Below are positions 8,011-15,837 of a stretch of 19,766 nt of DNA, piece by piece; position 1 is the first letter of the stretch, and every line of letters starts with the position of its first letter. The stretch is taken from the NCBI GenBank assembly GCA_002383605.1, contig DFYK01000087.1:1-19766 (forward strand). Reading direction: 5' to 3'. Under the pieces are notes generated by a model. The model made no database searches, had not been told where the DNA came from, and saw only the letters and a program-made list of their open reading frames with translations. Origin of the DNA: Proteiniphilum sp. UBA4084 (GTDB taxonomy: Bacteria; Bacteroidota; Bacteroidia; Bacteroidales; Dysgonomonadaceae). The position numbers and the translations under genes were made by a program.

Positions 8011-8048
8011 CAAAAGAGAACAGGCAAGTCGCCTGATCTGTCTGTTCT
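8011..8048 (-). terminator. Terminator-like hairpin downstream of dapL
   Basis: On the minus strand AGAACAG (8042-8048) pairs with CTGTTCT (8017-8023), and an alternative inner hairpin is CAGGC/GCCTG. It is followed by TCTCTTTTG, a U-rich tail. It sits about 90 bases after the dapL stop and would end the dapF-dapL transcript. The group II intron starts at the very next base after the tail. Confidence 0.6.
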
Positions 8049-8135
8049 TACAATTCGGGGTAGGATAACTGAAGTTATGTAAAACGCTTAATCTAACTCA
8101 TCAATCTCGCATTGACGGAGACGATTCCACCCTTA
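8049..8135. other. Spacer between dapL and its terminator
   Basis: No gene is seen. The only structure is a tight palindrome ATAACTGAAGTTAT (8065-8078, two-base loop). The stretch has no match in the region behind the truncated dapL copy, so the two dapL copies have unrelated downstream flanks. Confidence 0.4.
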
Positions 8136-9344
8136 TTAAATACTCCAGTCCTTGATTCGCTTAATGGCCTCCTTAGTTCTTTCGCGGCTGTTAAAGGCCG
8201 TCAGCCGGAAGTATCCTTCTCCGTTGGTACCGAATCCTATGCCGGGCGTACCCACGATATGGCATCTATCAAGCAGGAGATCGAAAAAACTCCATGAATC
8301 AAGCCCGGAGGGACATTGAAGCCAGATATAGGGGGCATGTTCGCCGCCAAAAACGGTAAACCCTTTTTCGATCAATCCTTCACGGATGATGCCGGCGTTG
8401 TGCATGTAGTATGCCACCATTTCCCTTATCTCCTGCTGCCCCTGCGGGGAATAGACTGCTTCGGCAGCACGCTGCACAATGTAGGCGGTACCGTTGAATT
8501 TGGTGGACTGTCGTCTGTTCCATAACCCATGAAGTGAAACCATTTCTCCGTTGCCTGCACGCACCTTCAACGATTTGGGGACGACGGTATAACTGCACCG
8601 CAGTCCGGTGAAGCCTGCATTCTTCGAGAAAGAGCGGAATTCAATGGCACAAAGAGCTGCATTTTCAATCTCATAAATACTTTTTGGCAAGTTGTCATCC
8701 TGGATATACGCTTCATATGCCGCATCGAAGAGGATCAGACTTTCGTTTTCCAATGCCCAGTCCACCCATTTTTTAAGTTCCGGTCTGGTCATTACCGTCC
8801 CGGTAGGATTGTTGGGATAACAGAGATAAATCACATCCACCCTTTGCGCGGGAATCTCTGGAAGAAATCCATTCTCAGCGGTGCAGGAAAGCAAAAACAG
8901 TTTGTCCGAGTTTCCGATGCGCATAATGGAGGTGTCCATATAGACAGGATAGACAGGATTTGTGATGGCCACCAGATTATCGCCACCCAGGATATCGCCG
9001 ATGTTACCGGTGTCGCTCTTGGAACCGTCACCAATGAAAATCTCATCGGCAGAGATGGCGATACCCCGTTGCCTGAAATCAATTTCTGCTATTTTCTCCC
9101 GCAGGAAATCATACCCCTGTTCTGGTCCGTAACCCCGAAAACTCTCTTTCTGCGCCATATCATCAACCGCAGCGTGCAAGGCGCCGATCACGGCAGGCGA
9201 CAGCGGCAGCGTCACATCGCCAATGCCCAATCGTATCAGGTCGGCTCCGGGATGTGAAGCGCTGAAGGCGTCTATTTTTTTGGCAATCGTACTAAAGAGA
9301 TAACTCTGGTTGAGCTGAAGATAGTTTTCGTTGATCTGAAACAT
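8136..9344 (-). CDS. dapL: LL-diaminopimelate aminotransferase
   Basis: A 402-residue class I/II PLP aminotransferase that converts tetrahydrodipicolinate and glutamate directly to LL-diaminopimelate, the short route to lysine and meso-DAP. Diagnostic sequence includes the N-terminal INENYLQLNQSYLFSTIAKK, RLGIGDVTLPL (38-48), PNNPTG (177-182) and the Schiff-base lysine Lys241 in SFSKNAGFTG. Length is normal for DapL (about 410). The start at 9344 is chosen because MFQINENYL matches the family N-terminus; a longer in-frame reading from 9404 would use TTG and add a low-complexity stretch encoded by the 8-base repeats. It follows dapF on the same strand, 56 bases after the dapF stop, as the next step backward in the pathway. 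From Arg237 onward it has a near-identical partial copy at 1623-2120. Confidence 0.95.
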   Translation of the reverse strand: MFQINENYLQLNQSYLFSTIAKKIDAFSASHPGADLIRLGIGDVTLPLSPAVIGALHAAVDDMAQKESFRGYGPEQGYDFLREKIAEIDFRQRGIAISADEIFIGDGSKSDTGNIGDILGGDNLVAITNPVYPVYMDTSIMRIGNSDKLFLLSCTAENGFLPEIPAQRVDVIYLCYPNNPTGTVMTRPELKKWVDWALENESLILFDAAYEAYIQDDNLPKSIYEIENAALCAIEFRSFSKNAGFTGLRCSYTVVPKSLKVRAGNGEMVSLHGLWNRRQSTKFNGTAYIVQRAAEAVYSPQGQQEIREMVAYYMHNAGIIREGLIEKGFTVFGGEHAPYIWLQCPSGLDSWSFFDLLLDRCHIVGTPGIGFGTNGEGYFRLTAFNSRERTKEAIKRIKDWSI

Positions 9345-9350
9345 AAAATT

Positions 9351-9406
9351 GATGTGATGATGTGATGATGTGATAATTTGATGATGTACTAATCTGCTAA
9401 TCAACT
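9351..9406. repeat. 8-base tandem repeat spacer between dapF and dapL
   Basis: Seven consecutive octamers fill the dapF-dapL gap: three exact GATGTGAT units (9351-9374), then AATTTGAT, GATGTACT, AATCTGCT and AATCAACT, increasingly degenerate toward dapF and running into its stop codon. A similar but weaker pattern is seen at about 16286-16309 upstream of the CYTH gene. Confidence 0.75.
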
Positions 9407-10249
9407 TACCTCTCCTTTAAAAACAAAATGTGCATCGCCGGTTAGATATACCTGGTTGGCAGATCTGTCCCACGCTACTTCGAGGACACCGCCCTTCAGG
9501 TTGACCGATGCTTTTGGTTTACTGCGTCCTGTAATTACTCCCGCCACCACAGCAGCACAGGCGCCACTGCCACAGGCAAGTGTCTCTCCGCTGCCCCTCT
9601 CCCACACCCGCATTTTCAGATGGGTGGAATCAATTACTTCGATAAATTCCACATTCGTGCGCTCCGGGAACAGGTCGAGATGTTCTATCTTTGGGCCGAT
9701 CTTTTCAATCTCCAGCTCATCAATATCATTCATAAAGATGACGGCATGGGGATTACCCATCGAGACAAAGGTGATCCGGTACTTTTGCTCGTCGAACTGT
9801 ACCGGATAATCAATCATTTTATTGAGAGCAGATTGAAAGATACCCTTAGACCCGGCAGCCTCGGCAGAGAGGATGGCACTTCCCATGTTTACCCTTACAC
9901 TTTCCACGCTGTCGGTCTGTCGATCCACCGACAGTTTTAGAAGCTTGATGCCTGATTTTGTCTGCAGGGCAATTTCTTTGCGGGTTGTCCATCCTCTCTC
10001 GTACAGGAACTTTCCCACACATCTTGCCGCATTTCCGCACATCAACCCCTCACTGCCATCGGCATTGTACATTTTCATGGAGAAATCACCCTCTACTGAA
10101 GGTCCGATCAGGACAAGTCCGTCACTCCCCACGCCGAAATGGCGGTCGCTCAGCCTGCGGGATAGTTCCTCGGGATTCTCCACCTGTTCCTCAAAGAGGT
10201 TCACGTAAATATAATCGTTGCCGGCAGCATGCATTTTTTCGAACTTCAT
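9401..10249 (-). CDS. dapF: Diaminopimelate epimerase
   Basis: A 282-residue DapF that interconverts LL- and meso-diaminopimelate by a two-cysteine proton transfer. The N-terminus FEKMHAAGNDYIYVN is typical. The two catalytic cysteines are Cys71 in MCGNAARCVGKF and Cys226 in ACGSGACAAVVAG, and substrate-binding GNPHAV (165-170) and ERTNVEFIE (196-204) are present. The start at 10249 matches the family N-terminus. The frame stays open to an ATG at 10345, which would add a hydrophobic 32-residue stretch that I consider part of the leader, not of the enzyme. A TAnnTTTG box lies at 10362-10369 and a terminator-like hairpin with a U8 tail lies between the promoter and the start, so the gene may be attenuated. 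It is cotranscribed with dapL. Confidence 0.95.
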   Translation of the reverse strand: MKFEKMHAAGNDYIYVNLFEEQVENPEELSRRLSDRHFGVGSDGLVLIGPSVEGDFSMKMYNADGSEGLMCGNAARCVGKFLYERGWTTRKEIALQTKSGIKLLKLSVDRQTDSVESVRVNMGSAILSAEAAGSKGIFQSALNKMIDYPVQFDEQKYRITFVSMGNPHAVIFMNDIDELEIEKIGPKIEHLDLFPERTNVEFIEVIDSTHLKMRVWERGSGETLACGSGACAAVVAGVITGRSKPKASVNLKGGVLEVAWDRSANQVYLTGDAHFVFKGEVS

Positions 10250-10262
10250 AATTGTCGTTTTA

Positions 10263-10314
10263 GGAGTTAAAAAAAACACCGCGTGATTCCACAGAATCAG
10301 GCAAGTGTTTAAGA
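10263..10314 (-). promoter_or_regulatory. Possible attenuator hairpin in the dapF leader
   Basis: On the minus strand the leader contains AACAC then TGATTC-TGTG-GAATCA then GGTGTT, followed by a run of eight T. The inner six-base stem is perfect, and the outer AACAC/GTGTT arms add five pairs across an internal loop. This looks like an intrinsic terminator placed inside the 5' leader, ending about 15 bases before the dapF start. No lysine riboswitch core is recognisable, and the leader frame is not lysine-rich. Confidence 0.45.
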
Positions 10315-10361
10315 TCATTATAAAAAGCAGTGCCCAAATGGACATTTGCCTTATTTATTTG

Positions 10362-10369
10362 CAAAAATA
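10362..10369 (-). promoter_or_regulatory. dapF: Probable dapF-dapL promoter (-7 box)
   Basis: TATTTTTG on the minus strand matches the Bacteroidetes -7 consensus TAnnTTTG and lies in the 163-base gap between the NatB-like gene and dapF. It gives a leader of about 105 bases. No convincing -33 TTTG is seen at the usual distance. Confidence 0.45.
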
Positions 10370-10412
10370 ATTCTTTTTGTTCGTTTTTTCTTATAAAACA
10401 AGCAAAATGTTT

Positions 10413-11720
10413 TTATTTGTACGTTATCCATTTCATCATCTCCTTTAAGTTGGGCTTCTTGCCATACATCAGGATCCCCACCCGGTAAATCTTTGCCGCG
10501 AGAATCGAGATCAAAATAAAAGTACCGTAGAGCAATGCCACAGAAAGCAGTTTTTCCCACAGAGGGATTCCAAACGGGATGCGTACCATCATGACGATGG
10601 GGGAGGTGAAGGGAATGAGTGAGGTCCAGAAGGCCAGTGGACCGTCGGGGTTGCTTACACTGTAAAATCCGGCAAAGAAAGCAAACATGATCAGCAGCGT
10701 CACCGGCGTCATAAACTGGCTGGTATCTTCCTCGCTGTCCACTGCAGAAGCAAACATCGCGAAAATGGATGCATACAGAACATATCCCCCTACAAAGAAA
10801 ATAAGGAAGTAAAGCGCCATCTCAAACCAGTTGATGCCCATGATGGAGGCGACCAGTCCCTCCATGTCGAAATCTCCCATGTCGGTCGACATGGCCGCCG
10901 CCTGTTCAGGAGAAGAAATGAATAACGACAATCCGCTGAATAATACACCCAGCAACACTCCCCAGATCACCAGTTGGGTGATTCCAACCAGCCCGATGCC
11001 CACGATCTTTCCGATCAGCAGGTTCACCGGTTTCACCGAAGAGACCATCACCTCCACGATGCGGCTTTTTTTCTCCTCCAGCACGGCCTGCATCACCATA
11101 TTGCCATACAGGAGAATAAACATATAGATGAGTATGGTAAAGATCATCCCGATAATGGTGGCAAGCTCGGTTGATGACTCCGACACGCTTCCATCCTCAC
11201 TCAAACGCAAAGTCTTCAGCGATATGGCCGAACCATCCTCTATAATGGAGCGAACCCGGGTAATTGCCACGGCATCGACATTACCAGCAGCGGATAGTTC
11301 ATCGAGCTTTTGCTGGGTTACCTTCTCATTCAATGTACGCTTGATAAGAGATTGTAAATCCTGGGGTGCCTGCTTTTCCGATGTGAGTGTTACGGCTTGC
11401 GGGTTTTTATTCAAGTCTCCGCTAATTTGAAGGATGGCGAAGAGCTCTTTTCCCAGACGGGACTCCTGATCCTGTTGTTCCGATGTCCCCACAATCTGAA
11501 AATTGTAATTGTCGGTAGATTCCAACAACTGCGCATAGATACCTGTGTTGTCGATGACTGCAATGTGCTTTACACCGCCCTCATTCAGTGTAGAAAGCCA
11601 AAATGGAATAACCGACAACGCTACCATCAGCAACGGCATAAGCAGAGTAAGGATAATAAACGATTTTTTTCTTACCCTTGTAACATATTCCCGCTGGATA
11701 ACTAAACTTAATATATTCAT
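10413..11720 (-). CDS. ABC-2 type permease, NatB-like
   Basis: A 435-residue inner-membrane permease of the ABC-2 superfamily. The N-terminus VIQREYVTRVRKKSFIILTLLMP with a first helix at about 20-42, a large extracytoplasmic loop (about 45-185), and then five or six helices (about 186-210, 236-263, 300-324, 337-356 and 390-411) are the layout of NatB/YhaP-type permeases. The conserved cytoplasmic LEEKKSRIVEVMVSSVKP lies at 214-231. It begins one base after the end of the ATPase gene, so the two form one transporter. Family members export sodium or other small cations or drugs; the substrate here is not known. Confidence 0.88.
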   Translation of the reverse strand: MNILSLVIQREYVTRVRKKSFIILTLLMPLLMVALSVIPFWLSTLNEGGVKHIAVIDNTGIYAQLLESTDNYNFQIVGTSEQQDQESRLGKELFAILQISGDLNKNPQAVTLTSEKQAPQDLQSLIKRTLNEKVTQQKLDELSAAGNVDAVAITRVRSIIEDGSAISLKTLRLSEDGSVSESSTELATIIGMIFTILIYMFILLYGNMVMQAVLEEKKSRIVEVMVSSVKPVNLLIGKIVGIGLVGITQLVIWGVLLGVLFSGLSLFISSPEQAAAMSTDMGDFDMEGLVASIMGINWFEMALYFLIFFVGGYVLYASIFAMFASAVDSEEDTSQFMTPVTLLIMFAFFAGFYSVSNPDGPLAFWTSLIPFTSPIVMMVRIPFGIPLWEKLLSVALLYGTFILISILAAKIYRVGILMYGKKPNLKEMMKWITYK

Positions 11721-11721
11721 C

Positions 11722-12624
11722 TTACTCCTTTGTTACTGTATTGATAAAGACATCGTTCATAGTGGGGAGCTCCTCATCGTAGCTGACCACCTCGTAGCGA
11801 TCGAAAATGAGCCTTGCCAGGTCGTTGTTGCTGATTCCGTTTAGTTTTTTTAGACGCAGGTCGATAAATTCATGATAAGGCTCTTTCGACAGGATTTCAA
11901 TGTCGGGGTGTTCAAAATCAAAATTGTGCCCCAGAAGACGAAACCTGAAAATATTGGGGCGATGTTCTTTGCGAATATCAAACACGTTACCCTGCAATAC
12001 GACCTGTGACTTGTGAATAAGGGCGATGTTATCACACAGTTCCTCCACCGACTCCATGTTGTGTGTGGAGAGAATGATTGTCTTTCCTTCGTCCCTGAGA
12101 CGCAGCATCTCATTTTTCACAATATCTGTATTTACCGGGTCAAAACCACTGAAAGGTTCATCGAATATCAACAGGTCGGGATCGTGTATCACGGTGGAGA
12201 TGAACTGTACTTTCTGCTGCATCCCCTTCGAAAGCTCCTCTACCTTCCGGTTATACCAATCCATGATGTTGAACCGCCTGAACCAGATCATCAATTCACG
12301 GTGGGCATCTTTTTTTGAGAGACCACGTAGTTGCGCCAGGTACATCGCCTGTTCACCCACCTTCATCTTTTTATAAAGACCGCGTTCCTCAGGCATATAG
12401 CCGATGTTGTATACATCTTCACCCCGTGAGGGCCGACCGTCGATTGTCACACTCCCGCTGTCGGGAGCTGTGATGCGTGTGATGATCCGGATAAGTGTGG
12501 TTTTGCCAGCTCCGTTGGGGCCCAGCAGACCGAAGACCGTTCCCTTGGGAACCTGAATGCTCACTTTGTTTAATGCCAGGTGGTTCGCGTACTGCTTGAC
12601 CACTTCATTGGTTTCCAAATACAT
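11722..12624 (-). CDS. ABC transporter ATPase, NatA-like
   Basis: A 300-residue ATP-binding subunit with Walker A GPNGAGKT (35-42), signature LSKGM (131-135), Walker B LLIFDE (151-156) and switch His188 (STHNMES). GYMPEERGLY (75-84) and the C-terminal about 80 residues resemble the NatA type with a DUF4162 tail. The signature has Lys in place of the usual Gly (LSKGM for LSGGQ), which is common in this subgroup. It starts 10 bases after the dnaG stop and is followed by the permease gene, so dnaG and the transporter may share a transcript. Confidence 0.9.
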   Translation of the reverse strand: MYLETNEVVKQYANHLALNKVSIQVPKGTVFGLLGPNGAGKTTLIRIITRITAPDSGSVTIDGRPSRGEDVYNIGYMPEERGLYKKMKVGEQAMYLAQLRGLSKKDAHRELMIWFRRFNIMDWYNRKVEELSKGMQQKVQFISTVIHDPDLLIFDEPFSGFDPVNTDIVKNEMLRLRDEGKTIILSTHNMESVEELCDNIALIHKSQVVLQGNVFDIRKEHRPNIFRFRLLGHNFDFEHPDIEILSKEPYHEFIDLRLKKLNGISNNDLARLIFDRYEVVSYDEELPTMNDVFINTVTKE

Positions 12625-12634
12625 ATATTTTCGG

Positions 12635-14665
12635 TTAATATTTTAGTACAATCCGTTCACCCAGTTCTTTGGCCAGTACCTTCCTGATCTCCTGCAACTG
12701 TTTCAACTGTGTGATGAGCGTCACATAATCATCCTTGTTACCCGACTTCATCTCTTTTTTGAGCTCTTCAATCTTTTGCAACACATAAAAATTCTTCAAC
12801 TCGGTTGTAGCACGAGGGACATAAGAGTTCAGCAGGTTTTTTTCCAACAAGCGTGAATGCTTGTCATCCATCTCCTCTCCCAATATTTTTGCATGGATCT
12901 TGCTCAGCTGGTACCGGTCGCTCATCAGCTCCGAAGCCAGTTTGTTCACTTCGGGATCGGGATGAGCCAGGAAATAACGTCCCGAATCGAAGTGCGGATC
13001 CTTCATGTGTGCGAGGGCTTCCTCAAACATCTGCTTGTAGAGATCGTTGGAAAAGCCAATTTGATCGCGTTCCAGATCGTACTGTACAAATTCGGTCACA
13101 CCGGGTCCCTCCTCCACCAACACATCTTCCTCTACCACCTGCTTTCCCACTTTTCGTTTCTGTTTTTCGAACTTCCGGTAAATGGGTGTGTTGCCGTAAC
13201 GTACCACATAACGCAGTATCTCCAGTTCATATTTGTCGAAGGAATTTTGAGGGGAAATCCGCCAGCTTTTTCCAGTTGCCTCTTTGGTGGAAATTATTTG
13301 TTCCTGTTTGTCGTTGCGTGCAGCATCCTTGTCGCCTTGCTCTTTTTTCCGCTCGTAATTTCTTTTTCTGATTTTATTGATCTCGGCAATCAGCACGCGT
13401 TCCTGCATGTTGAGCAACTGAGAGCAGTCCTGGATAAAAACAGAGCGGGTGATGCTGTTGGGTACAAGCGCGATGCTCTCCACCACGTTGGTAATCATTC
13501 CTGCCCGTTTGATGGGGTCGTCGCCCACCTCCTTCAGCAAAAGTTGTGTCTTGAAACGAATAAAATCTACCTCATTCTCAGAAATATAGTGATGAAAGTT
13601 TTCTGCATTCTGTTTTTTGGTGAACGAATCGGGGTCCTCCCCCTGTGGCAGCAGTACCACTTTTACGTTCATGCCATCTTCCAGCAGCAGATCGATACCC
13701 CGCAGTGCGGCCTTGATGCCGGCCGCATCTCCATCGTAGAGTACGGTGATATTTTCCGAGAAGCGGTGGATCATGCGTATCTGACCGTGTGTGAGCGCCG
13801 TACCCGATGAAGACACTACATTTTCTATTCCGGCCTGATGCATCGAGATCACATCGGTATATCCCTCTACCAGAAAACATTTATCCTGTTTTACAATGGC
13901 GCTCCTGGCAAAAAAGATGCCGTATAGTTCATTGCTCTTCGAGTAGATCTCACTTTCGGGAGAGTTGACATACTTTCCTACGTTCTCCGCTTTCTTAAGG
14001 ATGCGTCCCCCAAAAGCAACCACCTTCCCCGACAGGGTATGCACCGGGAAGATCACCCTGCCCCGGAAGCGGTCGACGAGCGGTTGGTTGTGTTCTCCTC
14101 CCGTTGAAAGGCCGGTTTTGAGCAGGAAATCACGCTTGTATCCCGCCTTCTGCGCCTCCACGCTAAGGGCATCACGTTGTTCCAGGCTGTAACCCAGTTG
14201 AAACTTTTTGACGATGTCGTCGCGGAAGCCTCTTTCCCGGAAATAGGTGAGGCCGATAGCCTTTCCTTCGGGATGGCCGTAGAGTGTCTTCACAAAATAA
14301 TCGCGGGCGTACTCATTCAGGATGAACATGCTCTCCCTGTCGCTCTGTGCCTGTTTCTCCTCATCGGTAAACTCCTTTTCAACGACTTCGATGCCATATT
14401 TGCGGGCCACATATTTCAGCGCCTCGTAATAGGAGAGTTGTTCATGCTTCATCACGAAGTGAATGGGTGTTCCTCCTTCCCCGCAGGCAAAACATTTGCA
14501 GATGTTTTTCGCAGGGGACACATAAAAGGAAGGCGTACGGTCGTCATGAAAAGGACACAATCCTACCCAGTTCACACCCCGGCGGCGAAGTGTGACAAAA
14601 TCGGACACGATATCAACAATTTGTGCGGCGTCCTGAATGCGGGATATGGTTATTTGATCGATCAT
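12635..14665 (-). CDS. dnaG: DNA primase
   Basis: A 676-residue DnaG primase that makes the RNA primers for chromosome replication. The N-terminal CHC2 zinc domain has Cys37, His40, Cys58 and Cys61 (LCPFHDDRTPSF and CFACGEGG). The RNA-polymerase core includes LVDRFRGRVIFPV and VVAFGGRIL (about 196-223). The Toprim domain has the acidic EGYTD (267-271) and DGD (311-313). The C-terminal part (about 430-676) is helical and should hold the DnaB helicase-binding domain. Length is normal. It is divergent from ilvE across a 111-base gap and lies just upstream of the NatAB-like transporter genes. Confidence 0.96.
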   Translation of the reverse strand: MIDQITISRIQDAAQIVDIVSDFVTLRRRGVNWVGLCPFHDDRTPSFYVSPAKNICKCFACGEGGTPIHFVMKHEQLSYYEALKYVARKYGIEVVEKEFTDEEKQAQSDRESMFILNEYARDYFVKTLYGHPEGKAIGLTYFRERGFRDDIVKKFQLGYSLEQRDALSVEAQKAGYKRDFLLKTGLSTGGEHNQPLVDRFRGRVIFPVHTLSGKVVAFGGRILKKAENVGKYVNSPESEIYSKSNELYGIFFARSAIVKQDKCFLVEGYTDVISMHQAGIENVVSSSGTALTHGQIRMIHRFSENITVLYDGDAAGIKAALRGIDLLLEDGMNVKVVLLPQGEDPDSFTKKQNAENFHHYISENEVDFIRFKTQLLLKEVGDDPIKRAGMITNVVESIALVPNSITRSVFIQDCSQLLNMQERVLIAEINKIRKRNYERKKEQGDKDAARNDKQEQIISTKEATGKSWRISPQNSFDKYELEILRYVVRYGNTPIYRKFEKQKRKVGKQVVEEDVLVEEGPGVTEFVQYDLERDQIGFSNDLYKQMFEEALAHMKDPHFDSGRYFLAHPDPEVNKLASELMSDRYQLSKIHAKILGEEMDDKHSRLLEKNLLNSYVPRATTELKNFYVLQKIEELKKEMKSGNKDDYVTLITQLKQLQEIRKVLAKELGERIVLKY

Positions 14666-14724
14666 TTGGAAATACGAAATTAATGATTTATGTTGTGAAA
14701 ACAGGTTTTTAAAAAATAAAATCC

Positions 14725-14732
14725 TACATTTG
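14725..14732 (+). promoter_or_regulatory. ilvE: Probable ilvE promoter (-7 box)
   Basis: TACATTTG matches TAnnTTTG exactly and lies about 45 bases before the ilvE start, within the dnaG-ilvE divergent gap. The -33 region is a T/A run (GGTTTTTAAAAAA), not a clear TTTG. Confidence 0.5.
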
Positions 14733-14776
14733 TATTGGGATTAACCGAATCCAAACGACATAAAATTATTTAAAAG

Positions 14777-15796
14777 ATGGATGCAATCGATTGGTCGAAC
14801 ATTTCGTTCGGCTATATGAAAACCGACTACAACGTACGCAGTCATTTCTCCGACGGGAAATGGAGTGCCCCCGCACTGGAGACGTCGGAATTTCTGAATC
14901 TTCACATGGCTGCGACCTGCCTGCATTACGGTCAGGAAGTCTTTGAAGGGCTGAAAGCTTTTCGGGGCAAGGATGGGAAAATACGCATTTTCCGAATGCG
15001 GGAGAACGCACTGCGCCTGCAATCTTCCTGCCACGGCATCATGATGGCCGAGTTGCCGGTCGATCTTTTTGAGGAGATGGTGCTGCTTGCGGTGAAAAAT
15101 AATGAACGTTTTGTACCGCCCTATGAGAGCGGAGCATCGCTTTACATCCGACCCTTGCTGATCGGTACCAGTGCACAGGTAGGCGTGAAACCAGCCAAAG
15201 AGTATACCTTTCTGATTTTTGTAACACCGGTAGGACCCTATTTCAAGGAGGGATTCAAACCCACGCCCATGGTCATCATGCGGGAATATGACCGGGCAGC
15301 GCCCCTGGGTACCGGCACCTACAAGGTGGGTGGAAACTATGCGGCCAGTCTCAAGGCAGGCGAATTGGCCCATGAGATGGGCTATTCCGCGGTATTGTAT
15401 CTCGATGCGAAAGAGAAAAAATATATCGACGAATGCGGGCCTGCCAACTTCTTCGGGATCAAAAACAATACGTACATCACGCCCAAGTCGACTTCCATTC
15501 TGCCCTCCATCACCAACAAGAGCCTGATGCAGCTGGCCGAAGATATGGGGTTGAAAGTTGAACGTCGCGCTGTGGCAGAGGAAGAACTCGCCACCTTTGA
15601 AGAAGCAGGTGCCTGTGGAACAGCCGCCGTAATAAGTCCCATTTTACGGATCGACGATCTGAGTGAAAAGAGAAGCTACGAGATATCGAAAGACGGGAAA
15701 GCAGGACCCATCAGTGAGAAACTTTATCACAAGCTGCGTGCTATTCAATATGGCGATGAACCCGATGTGCATGGCTGGGTGACCATCGTATCATAA
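14777..15796 (+). CDS. ilvE: Branched-chain amino acid aminotransferase
   Basis: A 339-residue fold-type IV PLP aminotransferase for the last step of valine, leucine and isoleucine synthesis and the first step of their breakdown. Features are LHYGQEVFEGLKAFRG (49-64), SLYIRPLLIGT (121-131), the PLP lysine Lys183 in GTGTYKVGGNYAASL, and the cofactor-phosphate region ECGPANFFGIKN followed by ITPK. ACGTAAVISPI near residue 280 is also typical. The length and the N-terminal start fit the group II BCAT type. It is a single-gene unit on the plus strand, convergent with the CYTH gene: only 7 bases separate the ends, and the hairpin at 15807-15837 lies between and within them. Confidence 0.95.
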   Translation: MDAIDWSNISFGYMKTDYNVRSHFSDGKWSAPALETSEFLNLHMAATCLHYGQEVFEGLKAFRGKDGKIRIFRMRENALRLQSSCHGIMMAELPVDLFEEMVLLAVKNNERFVPPYESGASLYIRPLLIGTSAQVGVKPAKEYTFLIFVTPVGPYFKEGFKPTPMVIMREYDRAAPLGTGTYKVGGNYAASLKAGELAHEMGYSAVLYLDAKEKKYIDECGPANFFGIKNNTYITPKSTSILPSITNKSLMQLAEDMGLKVERRAVAEEELATFEEAGACGTAAVISPILRIDDLSEKRSYEISKDGKAGPISEKLYHKLRAIQYGDEPDVHGWVTIVS

Positions 15797-15837
15797 AAAA
15801 TTATTACTCCATCCACTCCTCATAGGGGTGGATGGAG
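15797..15837 (-). terminator. Terminator formed by the CYTH gene's last codons
   Basis: CTCCATCCACTCC (15807-15819) pairs with GGGGTGGATGGAG (15825-15837), a 13-pair stem with one G-T wobble and a five-base loop. On the minus strand it is followed by TAATAATTTTTTATG, so the stop codon and the U tract lie directly behind the stem. It is a good intrinsic terminator for the CYTH gene; the plus strand lacks a U tail after the stem, so it is less suited to ilvE. Confidence 0.75.

Noticed and set aside
9345..9404. Longer start for dapL at 9404
   Set aside because: It would use TTG and translate the octamer repeat into a low-complexity tail; family N-terminus begins at 9344.
9351..9406. CRISPR array
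   Set aside because: Units are 8-base contiguous tandem repeats with no spacers; no cas genes in the window.
10250..10345. In-frame N-terminal extension of DapF
   Set aside because: The family starts at MKFEKMHAAGN; the added hydrophobic stretch overlaps the hairpin leader. Kept as a finding on regulation, not as part of the enzyme.
10250..10412. Lysine riboswitch upstream of dapF
   Set aside because: The leader is too short and shows no riboswitch core; only a terminator-like hairpin is present.
12857..13810. Long plus-strand open frame (317 codons) opposite dnaG
   Set aside because: It lies wholly antisense to well-conserved dnaG sequence and has no recognisable domain; it follows from codon bias of the true gene.
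14741..15373. Minus-strand open frame of 210 codons opposite ilvE
   Set aside because: Antisense to ilvE, which has all BCAT motifs; no family features in the reverse frame.
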